Shown one piece after another: positions 42,314-49,774 of a stretch of DNA of 64,000 nucleotides (position 1 is the stretch's first letter; each line of letters begins with the position of its first letter). The stretch is from JAVBWI01 sp036677445 (GTDB lineage Bacteria; Bacillota; Clostridia; Christensenellales; CAG-138). The notes under the pieces are model-generated. The model was not told where the DNA came from and made no database searches. It saw only the letters and a program-made list of their open reading frames with translations. The translations under genes and the position numbers were made by a program. The DNA is taken from assembly GCA_036677445.1 (NCBI GenBank), contig JAVBWI010000023.1, positions 124,001 to 188,000 on the forward strand, given 5' to 3'.

Positions 42314-44431
42314 TTACTTCGCGGCATTTCGACCGGCAATCTGACCGAACGTGAATATGTCCGCAATCGCATTGCCGCCCAGGCGGTTGCCCGCGTGAAT
42401 GCCGCCGGTCACTTCGCCGGCCGCCCATAAGCCTTCAATCACGGTACCGTCGGCTTTGAGCACGCGCGCTTCGGTATCGATGACCACGCCGCCCATCGTA
42501 TGATGCAGGGAGGCTTTTCTGGGGCTGATGCAGATGTAGGTGTTGGGGTCCGCCTCAAACGCCTCAATATCAATACCGCCCGTAATCACTTCTTTGCCGA
42601 AATCGTCATCATGCTGGTTCGTGACATATGTATTGTACTTTTCGATGGTTGCACGCAGGGCTTCCTCCGTGAAAGCGGGGGCGGCGCCGGCAGCGGGCGT
42701 CTTGGAGGCTTCCGCAAGCTCAGCAAGCGTCCTGCCCACCCAGATATGACCGCCGTCCACCATTGCCTGGATGCGCCCATCCATTTCAGCGCCCTTCAGG
42801 AACTGGGAAGGATTGCTTGAATCGCCGCGGCCGGCATAGATAATGTAGAAAATACCGTTTTCCAACGCGAGCGAGCTCTTTGCCAGCACATCACGCTCGG
42901 CATATTCATTCACGAAACGGTTGCCCTGGCCGTCAATCCAGATCTGCGCGGAAGCGTCGCCCCAGATGCCGTCCGTCATCGTTCCCTTGGTCGGTGAAGA
43001 GGAGGGCATCATCTGCGCAATTTCCATACCGGTCAAATCCGCGCCGATGGCTTCGGCCATGATAATGCCGTCGCCCTCGTTCGTACCAAGATTGGTGGAC
43101 AACGTGGTATCGGAAAGATCTTTGCCCCAGTACTTGTCGTATTGCTTCACCATGGCCGCATTGGCGGAATAGCCGCCTGTCGCAAGCACAACGCCCTTGG
43201 TTGTATGGATGGTGATCTTGGTGCCGTCGGTCTGTTCGGCTTTTGCGCCCGCCACCTTGCCGTTTTCGTCCACCAGCAGTTCTGTGCCGCGGGTTTCCGT
43301 ATAGATCTGCACGCCTAATTCTTTTGCGGACTTCTCCATCTGCGGAATACGTTCCGCGCCCGACATGAAGCTGTGTGTACGCGGCCACATCGCGCCCAGA
43401 ACGGTGCTGAGGCCGGTACGGTCACCCTCATGCGTCGCTGCGCCGTAAACGGCGTTCAGCCCAATGTTTCCCATCCATTCAAACGAGGAGAGCGCCTGTT
43501 CGGCCAGAACTCTCGCAAGATTGATATTGGAGGCGATCCAGCTTCCATCATTAAGCTGCCGCAGGCCGCCGATATAGATCTGCCACATATGCATGGCCTG
43601 TGAATCAAAGCCGGGCATATCCTCCCCTGCCGTTTTTCCCTTATTGGCAGCATAGAAGTCGGTAATATCCTTTTTCACCCGGGACAGCACTTCTTTCCAC
43701 TCAGGGTAAAGGTCCAGCTTAAGCGCAGGATCCTTCTCGTCCATCGCCAGATAGCTGTCCATCGTGTCCTTCTGCGCCTTGCTCAGCGTCATAAGCGCTT
43801 GGGCTTCCGGGTCCGCCGCATTGTATGCCGCGCCTGCCACCAGCGTGTTGCCGCCAAGCACGGAACCTTTTTCAATCAGAATGACCTTTACGCCCTGCTG
43901 CGCCGCGGTGATGGCCGCCGTAAGGCCCGCGCCGCCGCCGCCCATGACCAGAACGTCCGCATCCCAGGTTTCGTCCGGCTTGGGGGCGGGCGTATACTTA
44001 TTGGCCTTGAGCGCGTCCACATCCAGCCCCGCGTTCCTGGCCGCATCCGTCACAGCGCCCAGTATGCCATAGCTTGAGAAGGTCGCGCCGGTGACCGCAT
44101 CCACACCGAGCGTCTGATGCTCCATAATCAGCGCGGGAATGCGCTCCTTGGCTACCGCCGTTATATTTTCCGTCTCGGAATACTCTACGTAGTCAATACC
44201 GGTGATGGCGCCTTTATCCACCGTAATATTCACGGTAATGGCGCCCTGCATTCCACGGCTTGTGCCTTCAAAGGTCCCGGATATCTCGTTGGAATTGTCT
44301 GCCGCCTGTGTCGGTTCAGGTGCCGCGGACGGGTTCGCCGACGCTCCCGGCTGCTGCGCGCAGCCCGCGCCCAATGCCAGAATCATCAGCATGACCAGCA
44401 TAAAGGCTAATAATCTCGTACGTTTTTTCAT
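42314..44431 (-). CDS. Extracellular flavoprotein reductase: lipoprotein with FMN_bind and FAD_binding_2 domains
   Basis: A 705-residue lipoprotein. Lipobox GAGC with Cys24; a linker rich in Ala, Pro and Gln; an FMN_bind domain with VTGATFSS (113-120; Thr117 is the predicted covalent FMN site); then a fumarate-reductase/urocanate-reductase-like FAD domain (MGGGGAGLTAAI near 163, NRFVNEYAERD, HHTMGGVVIDTE, AGEVTGGIHAGNRLGGNA). GGGGGAGC precedes the ATG at 44431. Such proteins reduce an unsaturated small molecule at the cell surface with electrons from the membrane. Substrate unknown; the divergent MerR gene probably senses it. The small FMN protein at 37.5 kb may be a partner. Confidence 0.92.
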   Translation of the reverse strand: MKKRTRLLAFMLVMLMILALGAGCAQQPGASANPSAAPEPTQAADNSNEISGTFEGTSRGMQGAITVNITVDKGAITGIDYVEYSETENITAVAKERIPALIMEHQTLGVDAVTGATFSSYGILGAVTDAARNAGLDVDALKANKYTPAPKPDETWDADVLVMGGGGAGLTAAITAAQQGVKVILIEKGSVLGGNTLVAGAAYNAADPEAQALMTLSKAQKDTMDSYLAMDEKDPALKLDLYPEWKEVLSRVKKDITDFYAANKGKTAGEDMPGFDSQAMHMWQIYIGGLRQLNDGSWIASNINLARVLAEQALSSFEWMGNIGLNAVYGAATHEGDRTGLSTVLGAMWPRTHSFMSGAERIPQMEKSAKELGVQIYTETRGTELLVDENGKVAGAKAEQTDGTKITIHTTKGVVLATGGYSANAAMVKQYDKYWGKDLSDTTLSTNLGTNEGDGIIMAEAIGADLTGMEIAQMMPSSSPTKGTMTDGIWGDASAQIWIDGQGNRFVNEYAERDVLAKSSLALENGIFYIIYAGRGDSSNPSQFLKGAEMDGRIQAMVDGGHIWVGRTLAELAEASKTPAAGAAPAFTEEALRATIEKYNTYVTNQHDDDFGKEVITGGIDIEAFEADPNTYICISPRKASLHHTMGGVVIDTEARVLKADGTVIEGLWAAGEVTGGIHAGNRLGGNAIADIFTFGQIAGRNAAK

Positions 44432-44481
44432 ATCTGCTCCCCCTACATCTGTTTTCGTGAAATTCTTCACAATTCGAGAAT

Positions 44482-44507
44482 ACACTTTACAACGCATTTA
44501 AAGTCAA
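44482..44507 (-). promoter_or_regulatory. MerR-type promoter with 19-bp spacer and dyad operator
   Basis: On the minus strand TTGACT (44507-44502), a 19-bp spacer and TATTCT, with the dyad CTTTA-N9-TAAAG (44503-44485) inside the spacer. An over-long spacer with a central dyad is the layout activated by MerR proteins; the regulator gene is divergent and adjacent. Confidence 0.65.
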
Positions 44508-44609
44508 GTACCATAATTATGTTACATAAACAAGCGTCGTTTATATGTTAACGAAACCATAGCCGTCGATGCTAAGGTAACCGGTCTTGTCCGCCGGAGA
44601 GGATACCGT

Positions 44610-45434
44610 ATGAAGGAATATAATATCAGCGAAGTCGCCAAGATGTTCGGCATCAGCAGCGAGTTGCTGCGCAATTATGAGCGACGGGGGCTTATTGCCC
44701 CGCTGCGCAGTGAAAAAGGATACCGTATCTATACGAAACCGGATATTTATGTGTTATCAGGCATACGTTTTTTGCGCAATGCAGGTTATTCACTTGAGGA
44801 TATCGAAAAACTGTACAAGGCCACATATGAGGAAGCGCTATTTATCAAAGGCAGCCGCTGTGAGGAGTTGCAAAAAGAAGTTGCTTATCTGCAGCTAAAG
44901 CTGCAGGCGATGCGCAAAGACTTTGAAGATTTTCAGGGTTTGGCGTGCAATGCCGATGGAATTGATTGGACGACCAGCCCCGCAATGCTTCGGGTGAACA
45001 ACCAGGTAAACGATTTTTTCCTGACGGATGATAAAGGCATATTGGATTGGGTCGAGCACATGCCCATCGTCCGTATTTCCCCCGCATTCAGCAGGGAAGC
45101 CATCCTGAAAGGACGGGATGAGGTACGCTTTGGCTATGCGGTACCGCTTGAGTTTGCCCAGACACTCCAATTGGATAATACGCCCGGCGCAGAGATCAAA
45201 GAACCGGCGCACTGCCTGACGACCATTGTCCGCAGCCACGGAAAGAAATATTTAAGTGCACGCATGTTGGAAAATGTATTGCGTTTTTGCGATGACCAAA
45301 ATCTGGAGATCACCGGTGACGTGTGGGGAATAACCGTCGGTGTGTATGTAAAGGGGGGCCGCGATATGCGTTGCCACCGGCTTTATATTCCGGTTGCCGC
45401 TGCCGGCCCGGGCAGCGCTCCCTATCAGGAATAA
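44610..45434 (+). CDS. MerR family transcriptional regulator with large effector domain
   Basis: A 274-residue regulator. MerR winged helix at 1-75 (YNISEVAKMFGISSELLRNY, RRGLIAPLRSEKGYRIY), a coiled-coil dimerisation helix (about 85-108: CEELQKEVAYLQLKLQAMRK) and a C-terminal domain of about 165 residues, perhaps related to the GyrI/BmrR ligand-binding fold. This suggests binding of a small organic molecule rather than metal. It is divergent from the surface reductase gene, whose promoter has MerR-type spacing. Likely activator of that gene in response to the substrate. Confidence 0.88.
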   Translation: MKEYNISEVAKMFGISSELLRNYERRGLIAPLRSEKGYRIYTKPDIYVLSGIRFLRNAGYSLEDIEKLYKATYEEALFIKGSRCEELQKEVAYLQLKLQAMRKDFEDFQGLACNADGIDWTTSPAMLRVNNQVNDFFLTDDKGILDWVEHMPIVRISPAFSREAILKGRDEVRFGYAVPLEFAQTLQLDNTPGAEIKEPAHCLTTIVRSHGKKYLSARMLENVLRFCDDQNLEITGDVWGITVGVYVKGGRDMRCHRLYIPVAAAGPGSAPYQE

Positions 45435-45818
45435 AATATCTTCTGAGCTTTTTTCGGTTCCTTTCAGCCATCATATCCCCAGCTTCCTGAGACAATATGC
45501 CTTTGATTTCTCTTTCTGCGCTCTCCCGAAGAGCGTATTTTGTTGCCCGTTTTATACAATGGCTGGTATTCCTCAAGCGTGCACATAAGCTGCAGGGCGC
45601 GTTATAGTGCAGCGCACGGGTATGCGATGCTGATGCGCCGGAATCTTTGCGTTTACGCCGGGCGATTTAAAAATATAGTCACTGTCAATAGCCTAGTTCC
45701 CTGCCAAAATCAAATTACTATTTTTGAAAATACTCTTGACAAAACTGCACCATAAGCGTATGGTATTAATATCATATTAAACATATGGGAATATACGGTT
45801 TTAATTGGAGGGTATAGT
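45435..45818. other. Intergenic stretch ahead of cysK
   Basis: I see no gene here. A minus-strand frame at 45310-45576 overlaps the MerR end antisense and has no ribosome binding site. The cysK promoter lies near the right edge, followed by an A+T-rich leader with ATTAATAT-like words that might hold a cysteine-responsive operator, not assignable by eye. Confidence 0.45.
45736..45764 (+). promoter_or_regulatory. Promoter of cysK
   Basis: TTGACA (45736-45741), a 17-bp spacer and TATGGT (45759-45764), 54 bases ahead of the ATG. Confidence 0.68.
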
Positions 45819-46751
45819 ATGACAAAGATTGCAAAGAGCCTGACCGACCTGATCGGCAAAACACCGCTGCTTGAGCTGGGAAATTACAACAGAAAAAACG
45901 GATTGAAAGCCACCATCATCGGCAAACTGGAATATTTCAACCCCGCCGGCAGCGTAAAAGACCGTATCGCCAAAGCGATGATCGACGACGCGGAATCAAA
46001 GGGGCTCTTAAAGCCGGGGTCGGTGATCATCGAGCCTACAAGCGGCAACACCGGCATTGGCCTGGCCTCCGTTGCGGCGGCGCGGGGTTATCGCATCATA
46101 CTCACTATGCCCGAAACAATGAGCGTGGAGCGCAGAAACCTTTTGAAGGCATACGGCGCGGAGCTGGTGCTGACTGAAGGCGCCAAGGGCATGAAGGGCG
46201 CGATCGCCAAGGCGGATGAGCTTGCACAACAAATTCCGCAAGCCTTCATCCCCGGCCAATTCACCAACCCCGCCAACCCCGCCGTGCATAAGGCGACAAC
46301 CGGCCCGGAAATCTGGGAAGATACCGACGGCAAGGTGGATTTCTTCGTGGCGGGCATTGGGACCGGCGGCACCATTACCGGCGCGGGCGAATACCTGAAA
46401 TCGCGGAATCCCAACGTAAAGGTCGTAGCCGTGGAGCCGTTTGACTCCCCCGTACTTTCCGAAGGGAAGCCGGGGCCTCATAAGATTCAGGGCATTGGCG
46501 CGGGCTTTGTGCCGGACGTGCTCAATACCGCTGTTTACGATGAGATCGTCAAAGTGAAAAACGAGGACGCTTTCGCGACCGGCCGCGCCGCGGCAAACGC
46601 GGAAGGCCTGCTGGTGGGCATCTCCTCCGGCGCCGCGCTGTGGGCCGCCACGCAGGTTGCGCTTCGCCCTGAAAACGCGGGCAAGGTCATCGTCGCCCTG
46701 CTGCCGGATACCGGCGAGCGTTACCTTTCCACGCCGCTGTTCACGGAATAG
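45819..46751 (+). CDS. cysK: Cysteine synthase A (O-acetylserine sulfhydrylase)
   Basis: A 310-residue PLP enzyme making L-cysteine from O-acetylserine and sulfide. The PLP lysine lies in FNPAGSVKDRIAK, substrate loop PTSGNTGIGLA, phosphate loop AGIGTGGTITGAGEYL and the C-terminal GISSGAALWAA; all are CysK/CysM signatures, and the length is standard. GGAGGG precedes the ATG. It is monocistronic with its own promoter and terminator. O-acetylserine is the expected donor; other beta-substituted alanines are possible in this family. Confidence 0.95.
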   Translation: MTKIAKSLTDLIGKTPLLELGNYNRKNGLKATIIGKLEYFNPAGSVKDRIAKAMIDDAESKGLLKPGSVIIEPTSGNTGIGLASVAAARGYRIILTMPETMSVERRNLLKAYGAELVLTEGAKGMKGAIAKADELAQQIPQAFIPGQFTNPANPAVHKATTGPEIWEDTDGKVDFFVAGIGTGGTITGAGEYLKSRNPNVKVVAVEPFDSPVLSEGKPGPHKIQGIGAGFVPDVLNTAVYDEIVKVKNEDAFATGRAAANAEGLLVGISSGAALWAATQVALRPENAGKVIVALLPDTGERYLSTPLFTE

Positions 46752-46790
46752 TTGTTCGTGAAGACCGAATGACGTTGTGCGAAACACAAA

Positions 46791-46821
46791 AAAGTCCGGC
46801 TTGCTATTGCCGGACTTTTTG
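46791..46821. terminator. Bidirectional terminator after cysK
   Basis: AAAAGTCCGGC (46791-46801) and GCCGGACTTTTT (46810-46821), perfect stem with A-run and T-run. Confidence 0.9.
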
Positions 46822-46835
46822 ATTCAGATAGAGCG

Positions 46836-47438
46836 TTAAACCGTGATGACTTTTCCGGCGTTTTGCATGCGTGAGAGTATCTCGTACATGTTGCTCACCT
46901 TGCCGACGGATAGCTTTTCCGCAAGGCCAAAGAAGTTCAGGCAGGCGCCGCATACCAGTACCTCCACACCCTTTTCCGTAAGCGTACGCAGGCTGTCCAG
47001 CACCTGCTGCTCGCCGCCCGCGGGCAGTCTGACGCCCGCATTCATGAACAGTATGCCTGCGGGCGGATTTTCGCCCTCGCTCAGTGTGTAAAGGAGCATT
47101 TTGAGCAGGTTGTAGCCCAGCGTACGGTCGCCGTCCCCCACATAATCCTTGCCGATGAACACCACATAATCAGCGTCCGGCGCGCACTGTATGGCGGCAG
47201 GCACAACCGTCTCCCCCGTTTTGCCCTCGCCGCCGGAGATGCTTACCTCGAAGCCGCCCTCTACCGCTTTGGATGCAATGTGTTTGCCGTTCGCCTCCGC
47301 CAGCCGCGTTAAATTCTGCACCGCGAAGGCGTTATCCACCAGCACGACGACGGACGGGCTCCCCTCGTCCATCGCTTTCTTTGCCAATAGAACGGGCTTG
47401 GGGCATAAAAGCCCTCTTGCATCGATCTGCTTTGTCAT
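46836..47438 (-). CDS. yedF: YedF, sulfurtransferase-like selenium metabolism protein
   Basis: A 200-residue two-domain protein: an N-terminal TusA/SirA-like domain with DARGLLCPKPVLLAKKAM (Cys12 in CPxP) and a C-terminal DsrE-like domain ending VEVLVCGACLNFFGL with CGAC. The fusion is the YedF family, often found with selenium genes (selD, selenocysteine use); no sel gene is visible here. It is convergent with cysK. Likely role: persulfide or selenide handling in the cytoplasm. Confidence 0.88.
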   Translation of the reverse strand: MTKQIDARGLLCPKPVLLAKKAMDEGSPSVVVLVDNAFAVQNLTRLAEANGKHIASKAVEGGFEVSISGGEGKTGETVVPAAIQCAPDADYVVFIGKDYVGDGDRTLGYNLLKMLLYTLSEGENPPAGILFMNAGVRLPAGGEQQVLDSLRTLTEKGVEVLVCGACLNFFGLAEKLSVGKVSNMYEILSRMQNAGKVITV

Positions 47439-47579
47439 CGCACCGCTTCCCTTCTTTTGGTTGCAGGAAATGTTTTCATCAGTATAGCAGGCGTTCGTTG
47501 TTTTTACAATAGTATAACGATGTATTCCAAAAGGCTGAAGCCGTTGGCGGGCGCATTTCTTCCGCCTGCGCCCGATCTC

Positions 47580-48635
47580 TCAGCCGTCGGCGCGCTCCAT
47601 CGTAAATTTCATGTGGAAATATTGCTCTTCTTCTACCACCGGAAACAACATGGTCCCTGCATCCGAGTATCCGCTGTATTCCACCTCGTTGGTGACACGC
47701 ACGCCCGCTAAGGTAAACGAATAGTCCCCCATTGTCTGCGTAACCCGCTTGAGTTCGGGTCCGGCCAAAATGCGGATGCAGTTTGCCTCCTTTTGCGCCG
47801 CAAGAAAAGCAAGATACAGGAGCTGCTTTTGATACCCGTAGTTATATTGGACGTTATTCGTCCGGTTGGTTACCTCAATGCGCACGCCGGTGACGATGCC
47901 GTCCTCTACGGTAAGAGTGTGCATTGGCGTGCCCATATCAACGTAAACGACACCGTTAAACGGGTTATTCTCCCATGTCCCGTCCGGCAGCAAGTGCTTG
48001 CCCTGGGCGTTGCCGCCCCGGTTTAGCACCTCGTTCACATTGGCGGCATATTGCTCCGGCGTAATATCCCCCCTGTGCAGGGGCATTTGCGCCTGGAATG
48101 CTATCAGTATCGCCAGCGCCAGCCCGGCAACCCAGGCGAACGCATATCCGATCAAACGCGTTCGTTTTGTATCCAGCAGCTGATAATCAATGCCCTCGTC
48201 CCACGCCATAGTTTCGTTCCGCAGGCTGGCCGATCTGCATTTGAGCATGCGTACAATATTATAAATGGGTATGCCATAACCCATTCCGTACATGAACACG
48301 CCGAGCGCGCGCTCCCTCGCCTGCCATATAGCAAGCTTTTTCCCCTCCGGCGTTCGTACAACAAGGCCCATGATCCACTTGCCCGGCGTTGTGCCCCATG
48401 TGGCAAGCAATACAGGCTCAATCAATAGCATCATTCCGTAACCGATATAGGAGATGAGCAACGTTATCAGTATGTTATTCTCCGGCTGCCACCGCAGCAC
48501 AAAGTATTGAAAAGCCATCCATATTAAGTCGTACAGTGAGAAATCCAGCCCGCGGGCAAAATACCTTCGCCAGGGATGGAGCAGCGCGGTCTGTTCGCGG
48601 ATAGTTGCGTTTTCCGCCAAAGGTTGTTGTGCCAT
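47580..48635 (-). CDS. RDD family membrane protein
   Basis: A 351-residue membrane protein. An N-terminal RDD domain (RYFARGLDFSLYDLIW, then ATWGTTPGKWIMGLVV) with about three to four helices, another helix near residue 165-185, and an external C-terminal region of about 165 residues. The latter shows alternating charged and aromatic segments (WENNPFNGVVYVD, YNYGYQKQLLYLAF) with no family I know. The ATG at 48635 follows AAAGGA. RDD proteins are mostly of unknown function; some are ion antiporters. Monocistronic. Confidence 0.8.
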   Translation of the reverse strand: MAQQPLAENATIREQTALLHPWRRYFARGLDFSLYDLIWMAFQYFVLRWQPENNILITLLISYIGYGMMLLIEPVLLATWGTTPGKWIMGLVVRTPEGKKLAIWQARERALGVFMYGMGYGIPIYNIVRMLKCRSASLRNETMAWDEGIDYQLLDTKRTRLIGYAFAWVAGLALAILIAFQAQMPLHRGDITPEQYAANVNEVLNRGGNAQGKHLLPDGTWENNPFNGVVYVDMGTPMHTLTVEDGIVTGVRIEVTNRTNNVQYNYGYQKQLLYLAFLAAQKEANCIRILAGPELKRVTQTMGDYSFTLAGVRVTNEVEYSGYSDAGTMLFPVVEEEQYFHMKFTMERADG

Positions 48636-48811
48636 GCGATTTTCCTTTCCACAATATGTCCCGCCATTCATGACGCGAATCCGGCGCAGGCGAATTTAGG
48701 CGTTTCCAAAGAAAAGACGTCTCTCCTTTCACTTTTTAAGTAAAGACGATGCAGGGACGTGTTTTGTCGCGGAATGGAATAGACTGGATAGGGCTATATT
48801 GACCGGAATAC

Positions 48812-48850
48812 AAAAAGAACGGGAACCGCAATTTTCAGCGATTCCCGCTT
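48812..48850 (-). terminator. Terminator of the copper operon (after copZ)
   Basis: Arms AACGGGAACCGC and GCGATTCCCGCTT with one mismatch; on the minus strand the stem is followed by CTTTTTG. Confidence 0.8.
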
Positions 48851-48854
48851 TGTT

Positions 48855-49064
48855 TTATACGACTACATCATAGCCCTGTTCTTCAATCTCGGATTTTATC
48901 TGATCCAGCGTGCTTTTGGCGGGGTCATAGCTGAACGTCACCGTCTTTGCTTTCAAGTCCACGCTAACCCGCTCCACCCCCGGCAGCGCGCCCACCGCCG
49001 ATGTTATCGCCTTTACGCAATGCTCACAGGACATACCGTCCGCTTTCAATACCGCTTTTTCCAT
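48855..49064 (-). CDS. copZ: Copper chaperone CopZ (HMA domain)
   Basis: A 69-residue single heavy-metal-associated domain with the metal site DGMSCEHC (Cys13, Cys16) and the closing IEEQGYDV. It delivers Cu(I) to CopA in the cytoplasm. It is the last gene of the copA - lipoprotein - copZ operon and precedes a terminator. GGAGG lies just before the ATG. Confidence 0.92.
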   Translation of the reverse strand: MEKAVLKADGMSCEHCVKAITSAVGALPGVERVSVDLKAKTVTFSYDPAKSTLDQIKSEIEEQGYDVVV

Positions 49065-49076
49065 ATATACCTCCTG

Positions 49077-49760
49077 TTATTGCAAGTCGAAGGGCTTGAG
49101 GAATTTATCCACTTCGATATTTTTCCCGTCTTCCTCCACCGGAACCTTCGCAAACGCCCAGCCGATTACCGCGTTGGGGTCGACTCCTGCCGCGATGAAG
49201 GGTTCCGGATTTAACACGAACACGATATCCTTGTCGTTCTTGCTCATGTCCTTCGCCCATTCAAACATGTTGCCGTTTCCAAGCTTCACGCCGTAATGGT
49301 CCAGCGCCGTGTGATAGCCGATGCTGTCCCGGTACAGGCTGACGATCTGCTCGTATGCCGCAAGCGGGGTCGGGTCGCCGCTGTACTTCAACGCATCGGT
49401 GCCAAGCTTTGTCCCCACCATGAGCTTATCCTCATAGTACTGGACGTTCTCGGGCAGTTTGCCGGGGTCCAGGCCCGCGTCAAGAAACGGCGTTGCGTCA
49501 AACTCCAACATGACGTCATGAATGGGACTCCTGCTGTAATCCTCGCTCCAGATAAACCGCACGGTATCGTCCGGGGCGCTAAGCGACCATCCGGCGTTCA
49601 TCTCGTCGGCTTGTACTTTATCGGGGATGGCGTTCAATACCGCGCTGAACGAGGTAACCGATTCTTTGCCCACCACATCCAGCTGTTTGCAGCCCGCCAA
49701 GGCAAGCATGACGATTGCACCGGCGCAAAGCAGGAGGCCGACTTTCGTAACCTTTTTCAT
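49077..49760 (-). CDS. Lipoprotein of unknown function in the copper operon
   Basis: A 227-residue lipoprotein with lipobox LALAGC near residue 20. The mature part has no family I recognise. Visible pieces are GWSLSAPDDTVRFIWSEDYS, MLEFDATPFLDAGLDPGKLP and VLNPEPFIAAGVDPNAVIGW, the last two being related internal segments (an F-D/P-x-PF-x-x-AG-x-DP pattern), so an internal duplication is likely. AAAGGA is eight bases before the ATG at 49760. Between copA and copZ, it may bind copper or act in its surface transfer, but it is poor in Cys, His and Met. Confidence 0.78.
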   Translation of the reverse strand: MKKVTKVGLLLCAGAIVMLALAGCKQLDVVGKESVTSFSAVLNAIPDKVQADEMNAGWSLSAPDDTVRFIWSEDYSRSPIHDVMLEFDATPFLDAGLDPGKLPENVQYYEDKLMVGTKLGTDALKYSGDPTPLAAYEQIVSLYRDSIGYHTALDHYGVKLGNGNMFEWAKDMSKNDKDIVFVLNPEPFIAAGVDPNAVIGWAFAKVPVEEDGKNIEVDKFLKPFDLQ

Positions 49761-49774
49761 ATACATTTCCTTTC

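Noticed and set aside
45310..45576. 88-codon minus-strand frame after the MerR gene
   Set aside because: Overlaps the MerR 3' end antisense and lacks a ribosome binding site; the N-terminal part looks protein-like but is not enough.
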